The translations under genes and the position numbers were made by a program. Positions 6,270 to 6,270 of a DNA stretch of 6,270 nt are shown in pieces. Source of the stretch: an uncultured Moraxella sp. (GTDB lineage: Bacteria; Pseudomonadota; Gammaproteobacteria; Pseudomonadales; Moraxellaceae). The notes under the pieces are model-generated. The model saw nothing but the letters and a program-made list of their open reading frames with translations. It did no database searches and was not told the origin of the DNA. Where the stretch lies: assembly GCA_927911235.1 (NCBI GenBank), contig CAKMOY010000032.1:1-6270 (forward strand). Reading direction: 5' to 3'. The stretch's first letter is position 1, and each line of letters begins with the position of its first letter.

Positions 6270-6270
6270 C

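Overview
The window is 6,270 bp of A+T-rich DNA (about 39% G+C by eye) with all recognisable genes on the minus strand. Base composition, codon use and the style of the TnpB protein suggest a gammaproteobacterium of the Moraxellaceae, most likely Moraxella. No rRNA, tRNA or housekeeping gene fixes this, so the assignment is an inference. The content is accessory: part of a phage-like or conjugative element carrying large 'polyvalent' proteins, bordered by an IS200/IS605-type TnpB gene.

In transcription order (right to left): (1) positions 6268-3500 hold a very large ORF, open at the right edge, with an N-terminal coiled coil, a module resembling the LPD3/BECR-like domains of polyvalent proteins, an acidic linker, a region faintly like a DNA sliding clamp, and a C-terminal repeat module. 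(2) Positions 3536-2652 hold a second ORF with no credible start. It reads as the C-terminal continuation of the first after a one-base frameshift near 3567. (3) Positions 2649-949 encode a 566-residue protein with a second LPD3-like module and an N6-adenine DNA methyltransferase domain of the DarB type (motif I DPCCGTG, motif IV NVPF). It has a good Shine-Dalgarno sequence inside the end of the preceding ORF, so the two are probably translationally coupled. (4) A 77-bp A+T-rich gap with a small hairpin leads to (5) a tnpB gene, positions 871 to 1, cut by the left edge one base into the codon expected to encode the second catalytic residue.

Family knowledge suggests how the genes may work together. 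Polyvalent proteins of phages and conjugative elements combine DNA-modifying and nuclease-like domains and are thought to enter the new host with the DNA, protecting it from restriction (P1 DarB is the known example). Here the system looks damaged: one clear frameshift in the large protein, a possible second near the right edge, and a methyltransferase that stops where relatives continue into a helicase, directly before the transposon gene. The region is therefore either a decaying element or an assembly with homopolymer errors. The most notable unexplained features are three copies of an approximately 85-residue module, the second split across the frameshift, and the LPD3-like module shared by the two adjacent genes.
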